Source: Pelagibacterales bacterium SAG-MED22
GTDB lineage: Bacteria; Pseudomonadota; Alphaproteobacteria; Pelagibacterales; Pelagibacteraceae
DNA: 49,902 nucleotides
Reading direction: 5' to 3'
Assembly: GCA_014653985.1 (NCBI GenBank)
Contig: JACWDT010000008.1
Coordinates: forward strand, 1-49,902
The translations under genes were made by a program, and so were the position numbers. Below are positions 23,460 through 32,144 of this stretch, in pieces. The first letter of the stretch is position 1. Every line of letters starts with the position of its first letter. A model generated the notes under the pieces. That model was given only the letters and a program-made list of their open reading frames with translations. It had not been told where the DNA came from and ran no database searches.

Positions 23460-24599
23460 ATGAGTAATAAAAACTTTGGCTTTGGGACGCAAATTCGAAA
23501 GTCCCCATACTTTGACTCAACTGTGAAGTGGGGTGCGACTGGTTTTTCTGTCTATAATCACATGTATATACCAAGAGATTTTGGTAACCCTGAACAGAAC
23601 TTTTGGAACTTAATTGAAAAATCAATACTTTGTGATGTTGCAGTTGAAAGACAGGTTGAAATTACAGGACCAGATGCTTTTAAATTTACTCAACTACTTA
23701 CACCAAGAGATCTTTCAAATGTAGCAATTGGTCAATGTAAATACGTTTTAATTACCAATAATGATGGTGGAATATTGAATGACCCAGTTTTATTGAGATT
23801 AGCTGAAAATCATTTTTGGCTTTCACTCGCAGATAGTGATGTTTTGTTATGGGCTCAAGGTGTTGCGGTTAATTCAGGAATGAATGTTAATATAACAGAA
23901 CCTGATGTTTCACCATTACAGCTACAAGGACCTACATCGAAAGACATTATGATAAAACTTTTTGGAGAAAGTATTAAAGATCTTAAATATTATTGGTTTA
24001 GAGAATATAATTTAGATGACATACCACTTATTGTTTCTAGAACTGGCTGGTCTAGTGAGTTTGGTTATGAATTATTTTTAAGAGATGGTTCTAAAGGAAA
24101 CAACTTATATGAAAAAATAATGAGTGCTGGAAAAGAATATGGTCTACAGCCTGGCCATACTTCTTCAATAAGAAGAATTGAAGGAGGAATGCTTTCCTAT
24201 CATGCTGATGCTGATATTAATACTAACCCATTCGAATTAGGTTTAGATCGTTTGGTATCTCTAGATAGTGATATTGAATTTATTGGAAAGGCAGCTCTTA
24301 AAAAAATCAAAGATGATGGTATAAAAAGAAAACAAGTTGGTTTAGAGATTAATTGTGAACCACTATCTGGGCCTAACACAACTTTCTGGTCTATAAAAAA
24401 AGATAACAACGAAATTGGAAAAGTAACATCTGCTGTATATTCGCCAAGATTAAAAAAAAATATAGCACTTGCAATGATAAATATCGAAAATTCAGAAATT
24501 GGAACTAGTCTAGAAGTAAACACTAATAAAGGTAATTTTGAATCTATAATAGTAGAAAAACCTTTTTTTGACCCAAAAAAGAAAATAGCTAGTAATTAA
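23460..24599 (+). CDS. DmdA-like GcvT-family folate-dependent demethylase (probable DMSP demethylase)
   Basis: A 379-residue protein of the GcvT (glycine cleavage T) superfamily. SVYNHMYIPRDFG, WNLIEKSILCDVAVERQVEI, TPRDLSNVAIGQCKYV, NDPVLLRLAENHFWLSLADSD and EPDVSPLQLQGP follow the order of DmdA and its close paralogues. DmdA moves a methyl group of dimethylsulfoniopropionate to tetrahydrofolate, giving methylmercaptopropionate. Several DmdA-like paralogues in marine bacteria have other methyl donors, so the substrate is not certain. The C-terminal barrel (about 290-379) is complete. It stands alone, downstream of aceA and convergent with the ABC-2 permease (4-base overlap). Confidence 0.75.
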   Translation: MSNKNFGFGTQIRKSPYFDSTVKWGATGFSVYNHMYIPRDFGNPEQNFWNLIEKSILCDVAVERQVEITGPDAFKFTQLLTPRDLSNVAIGQCKYVLITNNDGGILNDPVLLRLAENHFWLSLADSDVLLWAQGVAVNSGMNVNITEPDVSPLQLQGPTSKDIMIKLFGESIKDLKYYWFREYNLDDIPLIVSRTGWSSEFGYELFLRDGSKGNNLYEKIMSAGKEYGLQPGHTSSIRRIEGGMLSYHADADINTNPFELGLDRLVSLDSDIEFIGKAALKKIKDDGIKRKQVGLEINCEPLSGPNTTFWSIKKDNNEIGKVTSAVYSPRLKKNIALAMINIENSEIGTSLEVNTNKGNFESIIVEKPFFDPKKKIASN

Positions 24600-25363
24600 G
24601 TTTTAATTTTGTAACCTTTTTTGAGTAACACAGACACTACAGTTACACATATTACTAAGAATAGAACCATTAGGCTGACACTAATCCATATATTAAAGTC
24701 AGAAACTCCATAAAATGCAAATCTTAAACCATTAATTAAATATACTACTGGGTTGAAGTAAGTAACCGTCTGCCAAAATTCTGGTAGCATATCTAAAGAA
24801 TATAAGCTTCCACCTAAAAAAACCATTGGTGTGACCACTAAAGTTGGAACAATGGACATTTGTTCAAAATTTGAGCTCATCAAGCCAATTAAAAAACCGA
24901 ATAAAGCAAATGTAAAAGCAACTAACACTAATAAAAAAATCATTAACAATGGATACATAACTTGAACTTCTACAAAAAAAGTGGCTGTTAAAAAAATTAC
25001 TACACCAACAATTAATGTTTTAGTCGCACCAGCACCAACAAATGCTAAAACAATTTCAAATGTCGAAATAGGTGCTGCAAGAATTTCATACATGGTACCA
25101 TTAAATTTTGGAAAAAAAATACCAAACGAAGTGTTACTTATTGATTGAGTTAACAATGTAAGCATTAATAAACCTGGAACTATGAAAGATCCATAGCTGA
25201 TACCATCAATTTTCTCCACATAACCACCAATCACTGATCCAAAAACAATAAAATATAATGAAGTTGAGAGAACTGGTGAGAACAAAGATTGCATCAATGT
25301 CCTTTTGAAACGATCCATTTCATGGAGGTACATTGCTCTAAATGCGTAATAATTAAATTTCAT
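24596..25363 (-). CDS. ABC-2 type permease, YadH-like
   Basis: A 255-residue membrane protein with six spans. [15 protein letters not shown] near the start is the conserved N-terminal segment, and [17 protein letters not shown] plus [14 protein letters not shown] near 183-212 are the ABC-2 signature. It pairs with the ATPase whose gene overlaps it by 11 bases. The YadGH family exports an unknown compound, possibly hydrophobic or a polysaccharide. The 3' end overlaps the DmdA-like gene by 4 bases. Confidence 0.9.
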   Translation of the reverse strand: MKFNYYAFRAMYLHEMDRFKRTLMQSLFSPVLSTSLYFIVFGSVIGGYVEKIDGISYGSFIVPGLLMLTLLTQSISNTSFGIFFPKFNGTMYEILAAPISTFEIVLAFVGAGATKTLIVGVVIFLTATFFVEVQVMYPLLMIFLLVLVAFTFALFGFLIGLMSSNFEQMSIVPTLVVTPMVFLGGSLYSLDMLPEFWQTVTYFNPVVYLINGLRFAFYGVSDFNIWISVSLMVLFLVICVTVVSVLLKKGYKIKT

Positions 25364-26288
25364 TATTCTCCTTAACTAAACTTACAAATATTTTCTCTAA
25401 TGTAGTTTGTTCTGTTTTAAGATCTTGAAGTTTCAAACCTGCATCTTTTAAATCTTTTAACAAATTAGTTATACCAGTACTTTCTGCGTTAACGTTATAA
25501 GTATAATTAACTGATTTTTTATCACTTCCTATTTCTAAGCTATATGGCTCTAAACTATCAGGTACTTTATTTAATTCATTTTGAAGATTTATAGTTAATT
25601 TTTTATGACCCATTTTTTTTAACAATTCATCTGTCTTATCGATAACAATAATCTCTCCTTGATTAATTACAGCTACTCTATCAGCAATTGCTTCGGCTTC
25701 TTCTATATAATGAGTCGTTAAGATGATAGTAACTCCAGTCTTTCTCAAATCCTCAACCACTTTCCACATATCTCTTCTCAGCTCAACATCTACCCCAGCT
25801 GTTGGCTCATCCAAAAATAATATTGAAGGTTCATGAGATAAAGCCTTAGCAATTAAAACTCTTCGCTTCATACCACCAGATAGCTGTCTAAGTCTTAAAT
25901 CTTTTTTATCCCACATACTTAGATCTTTTAAAATTTTTTCAATATGTTTTGGATTTGGTTTTTTTCCATTTAATCCTCTTGAATATGAAACATTATTAAA
26001 AACTGTTTCAAATAATTCTAATGTTAGTTCTTGAGGAACTAATCCAATTCTTGAACGGGTTTCTCTATAGTCATCAATAATATCAAAATCTTCAACAGTT
26101 ACTTTTCCTGATGAAGGCGTTACGATACCGCAGATAATACTAATTAAAGTTGTCTTACCAGCACCATTTGGTCCTAGAAGAGCAATAATTTCACCTTTTT
26201 TAATATCTAAATTAATTTTTTTTAAAGCTTTAAATCCATTGTCATAAACCTTTGATAAATCTTTAATTGTGATTTGATTAGTTGACAT
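25353..26288 (-). CDS. ABC-2 exporter ATP-binding protein, YadG-like
   Basis: A 311-residue ATPase. Walker [10 protein letters not shown] is at 39-47, the signature LSGGMKRR follows, then Walker [14 protein letters not shown] and the His loop TTHYIEEAE. The last 90 residues form the DrrA-like C-terminal extension typical of multidrug or polymer exporters. It overlaps the permease gene by 11 bases and both are one transcript. The divergent thioredoxin-like gene starts 68 bases away. Confidence 0.92.
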   Translation of the reverse strand: MSTNQITIKDLSKVYDNGFKALKKINLDIKKGEIIALLGPNGAGKTTLISIICGIVTPSSGKVTVEDFDIIDDYRETRSRIGLVPQELTLELFETVFNNVSYSRGLNGKKPNPKHIEKILKDLSMWDKKDLRLRQLSGGMKRRVLIAKALSHEPSILFLDEPTAGVDVELRRDMWKVVEDLRKTGVTIILTTHYIEEAEAIADRVAVINQGEIIVIDKTDELLKKMGHKKLTINLQNELNKVPDSLEPYSLEIGSDKKSVNYTYNVNAESTGITNLLKDLKDAGLKLQDLKTEQTTLEKIFVSLVKENNEI

Positions 26289-26319
26289 TTAGATAAGTTA
26301 TATAGAGACAATTTGTGGG

Positions 26320-26347
26320 ATTACAATAAATTTTAATTTGTTGTAAT
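26320..26347. promoter_or_regulatory. inverted repeat between the ABC exporter and thioredoxin-like genes
   Basis: ATTACAA (26320-26326) and TTGTAAT (26341-26347) form seven-base arms with a 14-base spacer, ending 8 bases before the ATG of the thioredoxin-like gene. It could be an operator for one or both divergent genes. Such A/T-rich dyads arise easily by chance here. Confidence 0.3.
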
Positions 26348-26355
26348 TTATCATC

Positions 26356-26745
26356 ATGAAAAAAATTTTTATATCTTTTTTGTTTTTATTTACACTGAAT
26401 GCTAATGCTGTGGAAAAAGAAACAACTTTTGACCAAAAGCTGTTTAATAAAGCTCAATCTGAAGGCAAAGTTATTATAATTAGTTCTTGGATTAAGTACT
26501 GTTCATCTTGTGCAGGACAAATGAAAATTTTAAATAAAGCAAAAAATGATGGTAAATTAAATGATATAGAGTTTGATAACATTGAATATTTTTCTTTTGA
26601 TGTAACAAACAGAAATATAGCTGATTTTTTTAATGTTCAATATCAAACAACACTTATAATTTTCAAAAATAAAGAAGAAGTGTATAGAAGTCTTGGAGAA
26701 ACTACCAAAGACTTACTTTATGAAGCTATAAAATCCTCAATTTAG
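26356..26745 (+). CDS. periplasmic thioredoxin-like protein
   Basis: A 129-residue protein with a signal peptide (MKKIFISFLFLFTLNANA, about 1-18). A thioredoxin fold follows with CSSC at 49-52 in SSWIKYCSSCAGQMKIL. In a normal thioredoxin a cis-proline precedes the next strand; here the matching segment is NVQYQTTLIIFKN and has Thr where Pro is expected. The CxxC indicates a redox role on the cell-envelope side. It stands between the ABC exporter and the thiamin transporter, convergent with the latter by 3 bases. Neither neighbour explains it. Confidence 0.8.
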   Translation: MKKIFISFLFLFTLNANAVEKETTFDQKLFNKAQSEGKVIIISSWIKYCSSCAGQMKILNKAKNDGKLNDIEFDNIEYFSFDVTNRNIADFFNVQYQTTLIIFKNKEEVYRSLGETTKDLLYEAIKSSI

Positions 26746-26748
26746 TAA

Positions 26749-28191
26749 TTACAATTTTTTTATTTTTAAAATCACAGCTGGCAAAAAAGTTGCAATTAAA
26801 AAAGATAAAAATAATAAAGATTGAGAAACAAAAGGGCTAAATGCGTCTGTTGGTACTATCACTCCTACCAATAAACTTTTAGAAAAATCTGGAAAAGGAA
26901 ATATTAAAAATCCTGCAATTAACCCAACTATTATGGAAATATAAGCAGTATTTTCATTAATTCTCTTATTATAGAAACTATAAAAAACAGTAAAAACAAA
27001 AGCACAACAAAATAAATCTGCTAGCAAAAATAAATATAATATATCAAATCCTTTTGAAGCAATAATAAATACAACAATCGAAATTGCTATAATAAAATAT
27101 TTAGAAAGTTTTAAATAATCGGTTTTCTTATCAAAATTAAATGTTGCTTTGCCATCAACTACAAACAGACTTGATATCGCATTAACTAGAGTATCTACTG
27201 TTGAAATAGTCAAAGCCAAACCAAGTACGATAATTAATAATGATAATAATTCAGTTTGCTCTTTTAACAGTAATGTAAAAAATCCAAGATCTGGTCTATT
27301 GGAGGGATCAACCGAAAAAGATACCATACCAATAAAACCCATTAGGAATACTATTGGAACAATAATTAAAAAGGAAATAATCAATCCTTTTTTAAGTGTT
27401 TCATAATTCTTAGCAGCATAAACTCTTTGCCAATTACCTTGGTGAAATAGATTTGTTGCAGCTACTGCGATAAAAAAAGTTAGACCTGCAGTATAGCTTG
27501 GTACATAAGAAGAGCTTAAGAGCTGAGGATTTTTACTTTCAATAAACTCAAAAGAAAAATTGTCTCCATTAAATAATGTAATATATGAAATTGTTATCAA
27601 TAACAAAACTGCTATGACAAACATCTGAATATTATCTGTAAAGATTGAAGCTCTCAAACCTCCATACAAAGTATAAGTTAAAGTAGAAATAATAACTATC
27701 AATGCAGTAATCCATAATTCTGTTCCAGAAATATAATTAATTAGAACAGCTACAGCTGTGACTTCTGCGCATAAAAAAATAAACATATAAAAAATTGTCA
27801 TTAGTAAAATTAATTTAAATAAACTTTTACCAAATTTTTGTCTCATATATCCAATAAGTGAAGAGCCTTTAGGAAAGACTGATCTAATTTTTTTTCCCAA
27901 ATAAATTAAAAATATCATCGGAAAACCAGTTCCTAATGCATAACCAATTACTGCTCCTATACCACCCCATGTTGAGGCTGAAGCTGGCCCAAATAAAATC
28001 CAAGCACCTAAAGCTGATGCAACCAAACTTGTTGTAAGTGAAAACAATCCAATATTTCTATTCGCGGTTAAATAATTATTTATTCCTTGAAATTTTTTTG
28101 AATGATAAATTCCAAAAATTACAAATATTAAACTTATAATTATTACTAACGTTAATGATGATGATTGACTTATAAAGTATGTTTTATCCAT
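26749..28191 (-). CDS. thiV: sodium:solute symporter, probable thiamin-precursor (HMP) transporter ThiV
   Basis: A 480-residue SSS-family protein with about 13 membrane spans. GAWILFGPASASTWGGIGA (near 62-80) and the TLYGGLRASIFTDNIQMF segment (near 175-192) are typical of the family. It is controlled by a TPP riboswitch immediately upstream. In SAR11 a riboswitch-controlled SSS gene named thiV was proposed to take up the pyrimidine precursor HMP, which these cells cannot make; this gene fits that description in family, control and organism type. The substrate here is by context only. The gene converges on the thioredoxin-like gene. Confidence 0.88.
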   Translation of the reverse strand: MDKTYFISQSSSLTLVIIISLIFVIFGIYHSKKFQGINNYLTANRNIGLFSLTTSLVASALGAWILFGPASASTWGGIGAVIGYALGTGFPMIFLIYLGKKIRSVFPKGSSLIGYMRQKFGKSLFKLILLMTIFYMFIFLCAEVTAVAVLINYISGTELWITALIVIISTLTYTLYGGLRASIFTDNIQMFVIAVLLLITISYITLFNGDNFSFEFIESKNPQLLSSSYVPSYTAGLTFFIAVAATNLFHQGNWQRVYAAKNYETLKKGLIISFLIIVPIVFLMGFIGMVSFSVDPSNRPDLGFFTLLLKEQTELLSLLIIVLGLALTISTVDTLVNAISSLFVVDGKATFNFDKKTDYLKLSKYFIIAISIVVFIIASKGFDILYLFLLADLFCCAFVFTVFYSFYNKRINENTAYISIIVGLIAGFLIFPFPDFSKSLLVGVIVPTDAFSPFVSQSLLFLSFLIATFLPAVILKIKKL

Positions 28192-28263
28192 TTTATCCCT
28201 TTCTGAATTACCGGACAGGTTCTTAGGGTATAATCTCAGTCTATAAAGACACCCCTTGTAAAT
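28192..28263 (-). promoter_or_regulatory. TPP riboswitch (THI element)
   Basis: Read on the minus strand the conserved blocks occur in order: GGGGTG (28255-28250), CTGAGA (28239-28234) followed by TTATACCC, GAACCTG (28222-28216), CCGGTAAT, TCAG, then AAGGGA (28201-28196). The variable P3 arm is a tiny GTC/GAC hairpin. The weak P1 can form from TTTA and TAAA. AAGGGA is also the ribosome binding site, four bases before the ATG, so TPP binding should block translation initiation directly. Confidence 0.95.
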
Positions 28264-28311
28264 TTTCTATTACATATACGTTGTAAAGAAAAGCTTAAAA
28301 ATTTTTTAATT

Positions 28312-28596
28312 TTATTTTTGACTTAGTATTTCAACCATACATTGAGTTGCATAATCTCTCCACTCAGAAGAGGTTTTGTTTTTTAAACTATTCAAATGAT
28401 CTCTATTACTTTGAATGTCATCTTTGTGCTTTAATTTATCAGCACCGTTTAAATTTGCCTCCATATTAGATAAATTAGTTTCCATTGCATTTATCCAGCT
28501 TTTTCCAAGCTCAACACATTTTTGATCATCTTTTTCGTCACAAATTTGCTTAAAAAAATTGAATATTACATCATCAGTCTTAACAGAACTACTCAT
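28312..28596 (-). CDS. 94-residue unknown protein
   Basis: The start is set at 28596 (MSSSVKTDDVIF), two bases after the stop of the pentapeptide gene; a longer frame from 28635 would overlap that gene. It is helical and charged, with Cys at residues 20 and 28, and ends MVEILSQK. No signal peptide or membrane span. I do not recognise it. It is the second gene of a two-gene transcript with the secreted pentapeptide protein. Confidence 0.5.
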   Translation of the reverse strand: MSSSVKTDDVIFNFFKQICDEKDDQKCVELGKSWINAMETNLSNMEANLNGADKLKHKDDIQSNRDHLNSLKNKTSSEWRDYATQCMVEILSQK

Positions 28597-28598
28597 GA

Positions 28599-29108
28599 CT
28601 ATTGATTGCAGGTTCCAATTGACTCTGGACCACATGTTTGTCCATTAGTCCAAGTTGCACCAATTAAATTAGCACCATCAAAGTTAGCATTGGTTATATT
28701 TGATGAGGTAAAGTTTGCTTCCATCAAATTTGAATTTTGAAAGTTGGCCTCAATTAGTGTGGCACCCATAAAATCAACTCTAGTTAAATTAGCACCTGTA
28801 AAATTTGTTTTTTCAAAATTGGCACCTATAGAAACTGTTTCATACAGATTAGCTCTTACAAATGTTGACTCGGGAAATGTTCCAAATGATAAATTAGAGT
28901 TCATCATTATGCTTTTGTCTAAATTTACCTGAATAAAACTTGCAAAAGACAAATTAGAATTTGGGAAATAGCTTCCTTGTAAATCTTGTGCATCAGAAAA
29001 TCTACAATTAGAATAATCTACACCCTCTGTTAAAGGGTCATCACAAGCTGCATTTGAATTTGAAATAAAAAATAGACTAAATAAAAAGATAAAAACCAAC
29101 TTTTTCAT
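28599..29108 (-). CDS. secreted pentapeptide-repeat protein
   Basis: I start at 29108, where MKKLVFIFLFSLFFISNSNA gives a clean signal peptide; the frame extends 5 residues upstream. The 169 residues hold about 18 pentapeptide units of A(N/D)LxX and related form, as in ANLTRVDFMGATLIEANFQ, which fold as a right-handed quadrilateral beta-helix. An N-terminal CDDPLTEGVDYSNC and a C-terminal CGPESIGTC pair of Cys motifs cap it. The function of exported pentapeptide proteins is not known. It is followed after 2 bases by a 94-residue unknown gene. Confidence 0.85.
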   Translation of the reverse strand: MKKLVFIFLFSLFFISNSNAACDDPLTEGVDYSNCRFSDAQDLQGSYFPNSNLSFASFIQVNLDKSIMMNSNLSFGTFPESTFVRANLYETVSIGANFEKTNFTGANLTRVDFMGATLIEANFQNSNLMEANFTSSNITNANFDGANLIGATWTNGQTCGPESIGTCNQ

Positions 29109-29166
29109 ATTTAAAGTTAACAAATTAAATATGTCAAAACAATGGATGATTAAAATTTTAAAGATA

Positions 29167-29197
29167 ATTTAACAATATTATTTAACAAATATTTAAC
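29167..29197 (+). promoter_or_regulatory. three ATTTAAC direct repeats upstream of the dehydrogenase
   Basis: ATTTAAC is found at 29167-29173, 29180-29186 and 29191-29197, at periods of 13 and 11 bases, ending 16 bases before the ATG of the tartrate/malate dehydrogenase gene. Near-helical spacing suggests an activator or repressor site, but A/T-rich repeats of this length can be accidental. Confidence 0.3.
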
Positions 29198-29213
29198 GTA
29201 TAAACCTTTATTT

Positions 29214-30278
29214 ATGAAAGAATATAATATTGCAGCCATACCAGGAGATGGAATAGGTAAAGAAGTTGTGCCTGAAGGTCTTAAAATTTTAAAGGAGGCA
29301 GCCCTAAAACATCAATTTAAAATTAATTTTACTGAATATGATTTTGCATCATATGATTATTATGAAAAGCATGGAAAAATGTTGCCTGATGATTGGAAAG
29401 AAAAATTAAGTAAACATAATGCTATTTTTTTTGGTGCAGTTGGTATGCCTGATCAGGTTCCTGATCATATTTCATTATGGGGATCACTACTTAAATTTAG
29501 AAGAGAATTTGATCAATACATTAATCTAAGACCAGTAAAGCTTTTTCCAGGAGTAAATCCTCCACTGGCAAATAAAAAACCAGGCGATATTGATATGATG
29601 ATTGTAAGAGAAAACACTGAAGGAGAATATTCATCAGTTGGTGGCAGAATGTATCAGAATACTGATAGAGAAATAGCAATACAGGAAACTATTATGTCTG
29701 CTCACGGCATAGATAGAGTTCAAGAGTTTGCTTTTAAATTAGCAAAAAAAAGAAAGAGAAAAAAACTAACTAATGCAACAAAATCTAATGGCATTTCAAT
29801 AACAATGCCATTTTGGGATGAGCGTTTCAATAAAATGAAAAATAAATATCCTGAAATTGAAACTGATCAATTTCATATTGATATATTGGCAGCTAGATTT
29901 GTCCTTAATCCTGAATGGTTTGATGTGGTTGTGGCATCAAATTTATTTGGAGATATTTTATCTGATTTAGGTCCAGCATGTACTGGAACTATAGGAATTG
30001 CCCCATCAGGTAATATAAATCCTGAAAATAAACATCCATCATTATTTGAACCAGTGCATGGCTCAGCACCTGATATAGCTGGACAAGGGGTTGCAAATCC
30101 AGTTGGTCAAATTTGGTCTGGTGCGATGATGCTTGATTACTTAGGTGAAAAAGAAGCTTCAAATTCAATTGTATCAGCTATTGAAAAATCCTTAAATGTT
30201 CAAAAAAATAGAACTAAAGACTTAGGAGGTGAAAGTAATACAGTTGAATGTTCGAATTCTATTTTATCTAATCTTTAA
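29214..30278 (+). CDS. tartrate/D-malate dehydrogenase (TtuC/DmlA family)
   Basis: A 354-residue NAD-dependent, Mn/Mg-requiring beta-decarboxylating dehydrogenase related to isopropylmalate dehydrogenase. Blocks are AIPGDGIGKEVVPE (8-21), DHISLWG, FRREFDQYINLRPVKL near 93-108, VRENTEGEYSSVGG near 130-143, and NLFGDILSDLGP. The LRPVKL variant with HISLWG marks tartrate dehydrogenase and D-malate dehydrogenase rather than LeuB. It is a single gene facing right, convergent with the Gfo/Idh gene with a 4-base overlap. Which of tartrate, D-malate or mesotartrate is used cannot be read from sequence. Confidence 0.88.
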   Translation: MKEYNIAAIPGDGIGKEVVPEGLKILKEAALKHQFKINFTEYDFASYDYYEKHGKMLPDDWKEKLSKHNAIFFGAVGMPDQVPDHISLWGSLLKFRREFDQYINLRPVKLFPGVNPPLANKKPGDIDMMIVRENTEGEYSSVGGRMYQNTDREIAIQETIMSAHGIDRVQEFAFKLAKKRKRKKLTNATKSNGISITMPFWDERFNKMKNKYPEIETDQFHIDILAARFVLNPEWFDVVVASNLFGDILSDLGPACTGTIGIAPSGNINPENKHPSLFEPVHGSAPDIAGQGVANPVGQIWSGAMMLDYLGEKEASNSIVSAIEKSLNVQKNRTKDLGGESNTVECSNSILSNL

Positions 30279-31309
30279 ATTTTAATTTTTTTACCAGTTT
30301 TTGCACTTTTTGTAATTGCTGCAAAAATTTTTAAAGAATTTAATCCATCATTTCCATTAACTTTAGGCTTAACTTTTTTTAAAACAACATCTGAGAAATG
30401 ATCAATTTGATTAACTAATGTATTGTCGTCTTTTTTATTAATATCAGATTTCAGAAATATTTTATTCCACCAACTTCTTTCTTTTTTATAAAACCAATAT
30501 TTTAAATTTGGAAATTGTATTGATCCTTTGGTGCCACCTATCATATATGCAGATTGATTAGTGACGGGATAAGCGGGATTTTCCCCTGCTGTTAATTCAT
30601 AGCTCCAAGGAGCGACAATAGTATCGGAAATATTTAATGTGCATAAAGCACCTGACTCAAAAATTAAACTTACAGTTGCCGTATCCTCAACTTTAAATTT
30701 TCTATTTTTATTAGTTGTAAAAGCTTGAACATAACTAATTGAGCCTAGTAGGTAACAAATCATATCAATGTCATGTACTAAATTAATACCAAGTGGTCCA
30801 CCTCCTCTACTCGTTCTCCAGCTTTCTTTAAAATATTCCTCATGCTTGTAAAGCCAACATAATACATTGGCAGAAACAATATTTCCTAATTTACCAGATC
30901 TGATAATTGTTTTTACTTTGGAAATAATTGCATTATGTCTTCGATGATAACCAATCAATAATGGAGTTTTATTTTTCTTTGAGCTAATTATAATTTTTTT
31001 TGCTGATTTAATATTATCTGAGATTGGTTTTTCTAAGAGAACTGGTATTTTTTTTTTTAAAAAACTAATTGTATGTTTTTCATGTAATTGATTTGGAGTT
31101 GCAACTATTACAGCATCTAGTTGATTTGATTTTAAAAGAGAAGATACATCAGAATATAATGGAATTTTGTACTCATTTGATAGTTTTTTTGCATTATCAC
31201 TAATATCAACAATTGAATGTAAATTTGCTTTTTTAGATTTTGAAATTGCCTTTATATGCTGAAGGCCCATTAAACCTGTTCCGACGATTGATATATTAAT
31301 TTTTTTCAT
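30275..31309 (-). CDS. Gfo/Idh/MocA family oxidoreductase
   Basis: A 344-residue NAD(P)-dependent sugar oxidoreductase. The Rossmann motif GTGLMG is at 10-15 and the conserved EKP at 93-95 (catalytic K94). The catalytic-domain signature GGGPLGINLVHDIDMICYLLG is near 169-189 with an active-site His. Members oxidise or reduce inositols, deoxy sugars or sugar acids. It is the last gene of the GtsA/MalK-type importer operon, 71 bases after the SDR, so a role in breaking down the imported sugar is likely. Its 3' end overlaps the tartrate dehydrogenase gene by 4 bases. Confidence 0.9.
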   Translation of the reverse strand: MKKINISIVGTGLMGLQHIKAISKSKKANLHSIVDISDNAKKLSNEYKIPLYSDVSSLLKSNQLDAVIVATPNQLHEKHTISFLKKKIPVLLEKPISDNIKSAKKIIISSKKNKTPLLIGYHRRHNAIISKVKTIIRSGKLGNIVSANVLCWLYKHEEYFKESWRTSRGGGPLGINLVHDIDMICYLLGSISYVQAFTTNKNRKFKVEDTATVSLIFESGALCTLNISDTIVAPWSYELTAGENPAYPVTNQSAYMIGGTKGSIQFPNLKYWFYKKERSWWNKIFLKSDINKKDDNTLVNQIDHFSDVVLKKVKPKVNGNDGLNSLKIFAAITKSAKTGKKIKI

Positions 31310-31380
31310 AATTAAGTTAATTTTAAGTAATAGAAAATATCTGAATATATATTTTTTAGCTTTATATAAACTTAATTAAA

Positions 31381-32142
31381 TTAAGTAATACCACCATCAA
31401 CAACAAAACTTTGTTTCGTGCAACCTGATGATTGATCAGACGACAAAAATAAAACTAATCTAGCTACATCATCTGGTTTAAGTTGTCTTTTGATAGCTTG
31501 GCTATCTAATATGAGTTTTTTATATTTAGGAGTAAGCCAATGCTTAATCTGTCTTTCTGTAGCAATTGAACCTGGTATGACAGAATTAGTTCTAATATTA
31601 TATTTTCCAAATTCTTGTGCAAAAGATCTAGTTAAACCAACTACAGCAGATTTTGCAGTCTCATAAACAACTTTATCCCCTTCTCCCAACATCCATGATA
31701 CTGAACTTAGATTTACAATCGATCCTGATTTTATTTTTTTCATACCCTTTACAACTGCTTGTGCAGCAAAAAAATAGTGTTTTAAGTTTATTCCCATCCT
31801 ATTTTCCCAATACTTTTCATCAACCTGTTCTGTAGTGTGCCTATCATCATTTGCTGCACTATTAATTAGACAATGAATTGCACCTTTTTTTGAAATGATG
31901 TCTTTAATAATATTTTGTAATTTTTTTACATCCAAAATATTACATTCAATGAATTTAGGAACTCTGTATCCCTTTTTTTTTATTTTTTTAATTAATTTCT
32001 TGGATGATTTAAGGTCAATGTCTATGAAATAAACTTCACTTTTTTGTTCACAAAAATGCTCGACAATTGTAGCTCCAATACCAGAACCACCTCCCGAAAT
32101 AAAAACTCTTTTATTTTTTAAATCTGAATATACTACTTTCAT
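31381..32142 (-). CDS. SDR family oxidoreductase
   Basis: A 253-residue classical short-chain dehydrogenase. The cofactor motif GGGSGIG is at 17-23. The catalytic set S147, Y160 and K164 (YETAK) is intact. The NAD/NADP choice is unclear; an acidic residue D41 after the second strand favours NAD. It starts 2 bases after the MalK-like ATPase gene and is followed by the Gfo/Idh gene, so it belongs to the same operon. Its substrate is probably the imported sugar or its lactone product. Confidence 0.9.
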   Translation of the reverse strand: MKVVYSDLKNKRVFISGGGSGIGATIVEHFCEQKSEVYFIDIDLKSSKKLIKKIKKKGYRVPKFIECNILDVKKLQNIIKDIISKKGAIHCLINSAANDDRHTTEQVDEKYWENRMGINLKHYFFAAQAVVKGMKKIKSGSIVNLSSVSWMLGEGDKVVYETAKSAVVGLTRSFAQEFGKYNIRTNSVIPGSIATERQIKHWLTPKYKKLILDSQAIKRQLKPDDVARLVLFLSSDQSSGCTKQSFVVDGGIT

Positions 32143-32144
32143 AA

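Noticed and set aside
23385..23460. Hairpin between aceA and the DmdA-like gene considered as a riboswitch (glycine, SAM-II or SAM-V)
   Set aside because: No conserved core of these classes is visible; a single eight-pair stem and weak T-run fit a terminator better.
28256..28290. TTGTAAA copies upstream of the thiV riboswitch as further ScfR-type sites
   Set aside because: Only short matches without a dyad or regular spacing, in very A/T-rich DNA, and one overlaps the riboswitch P1.
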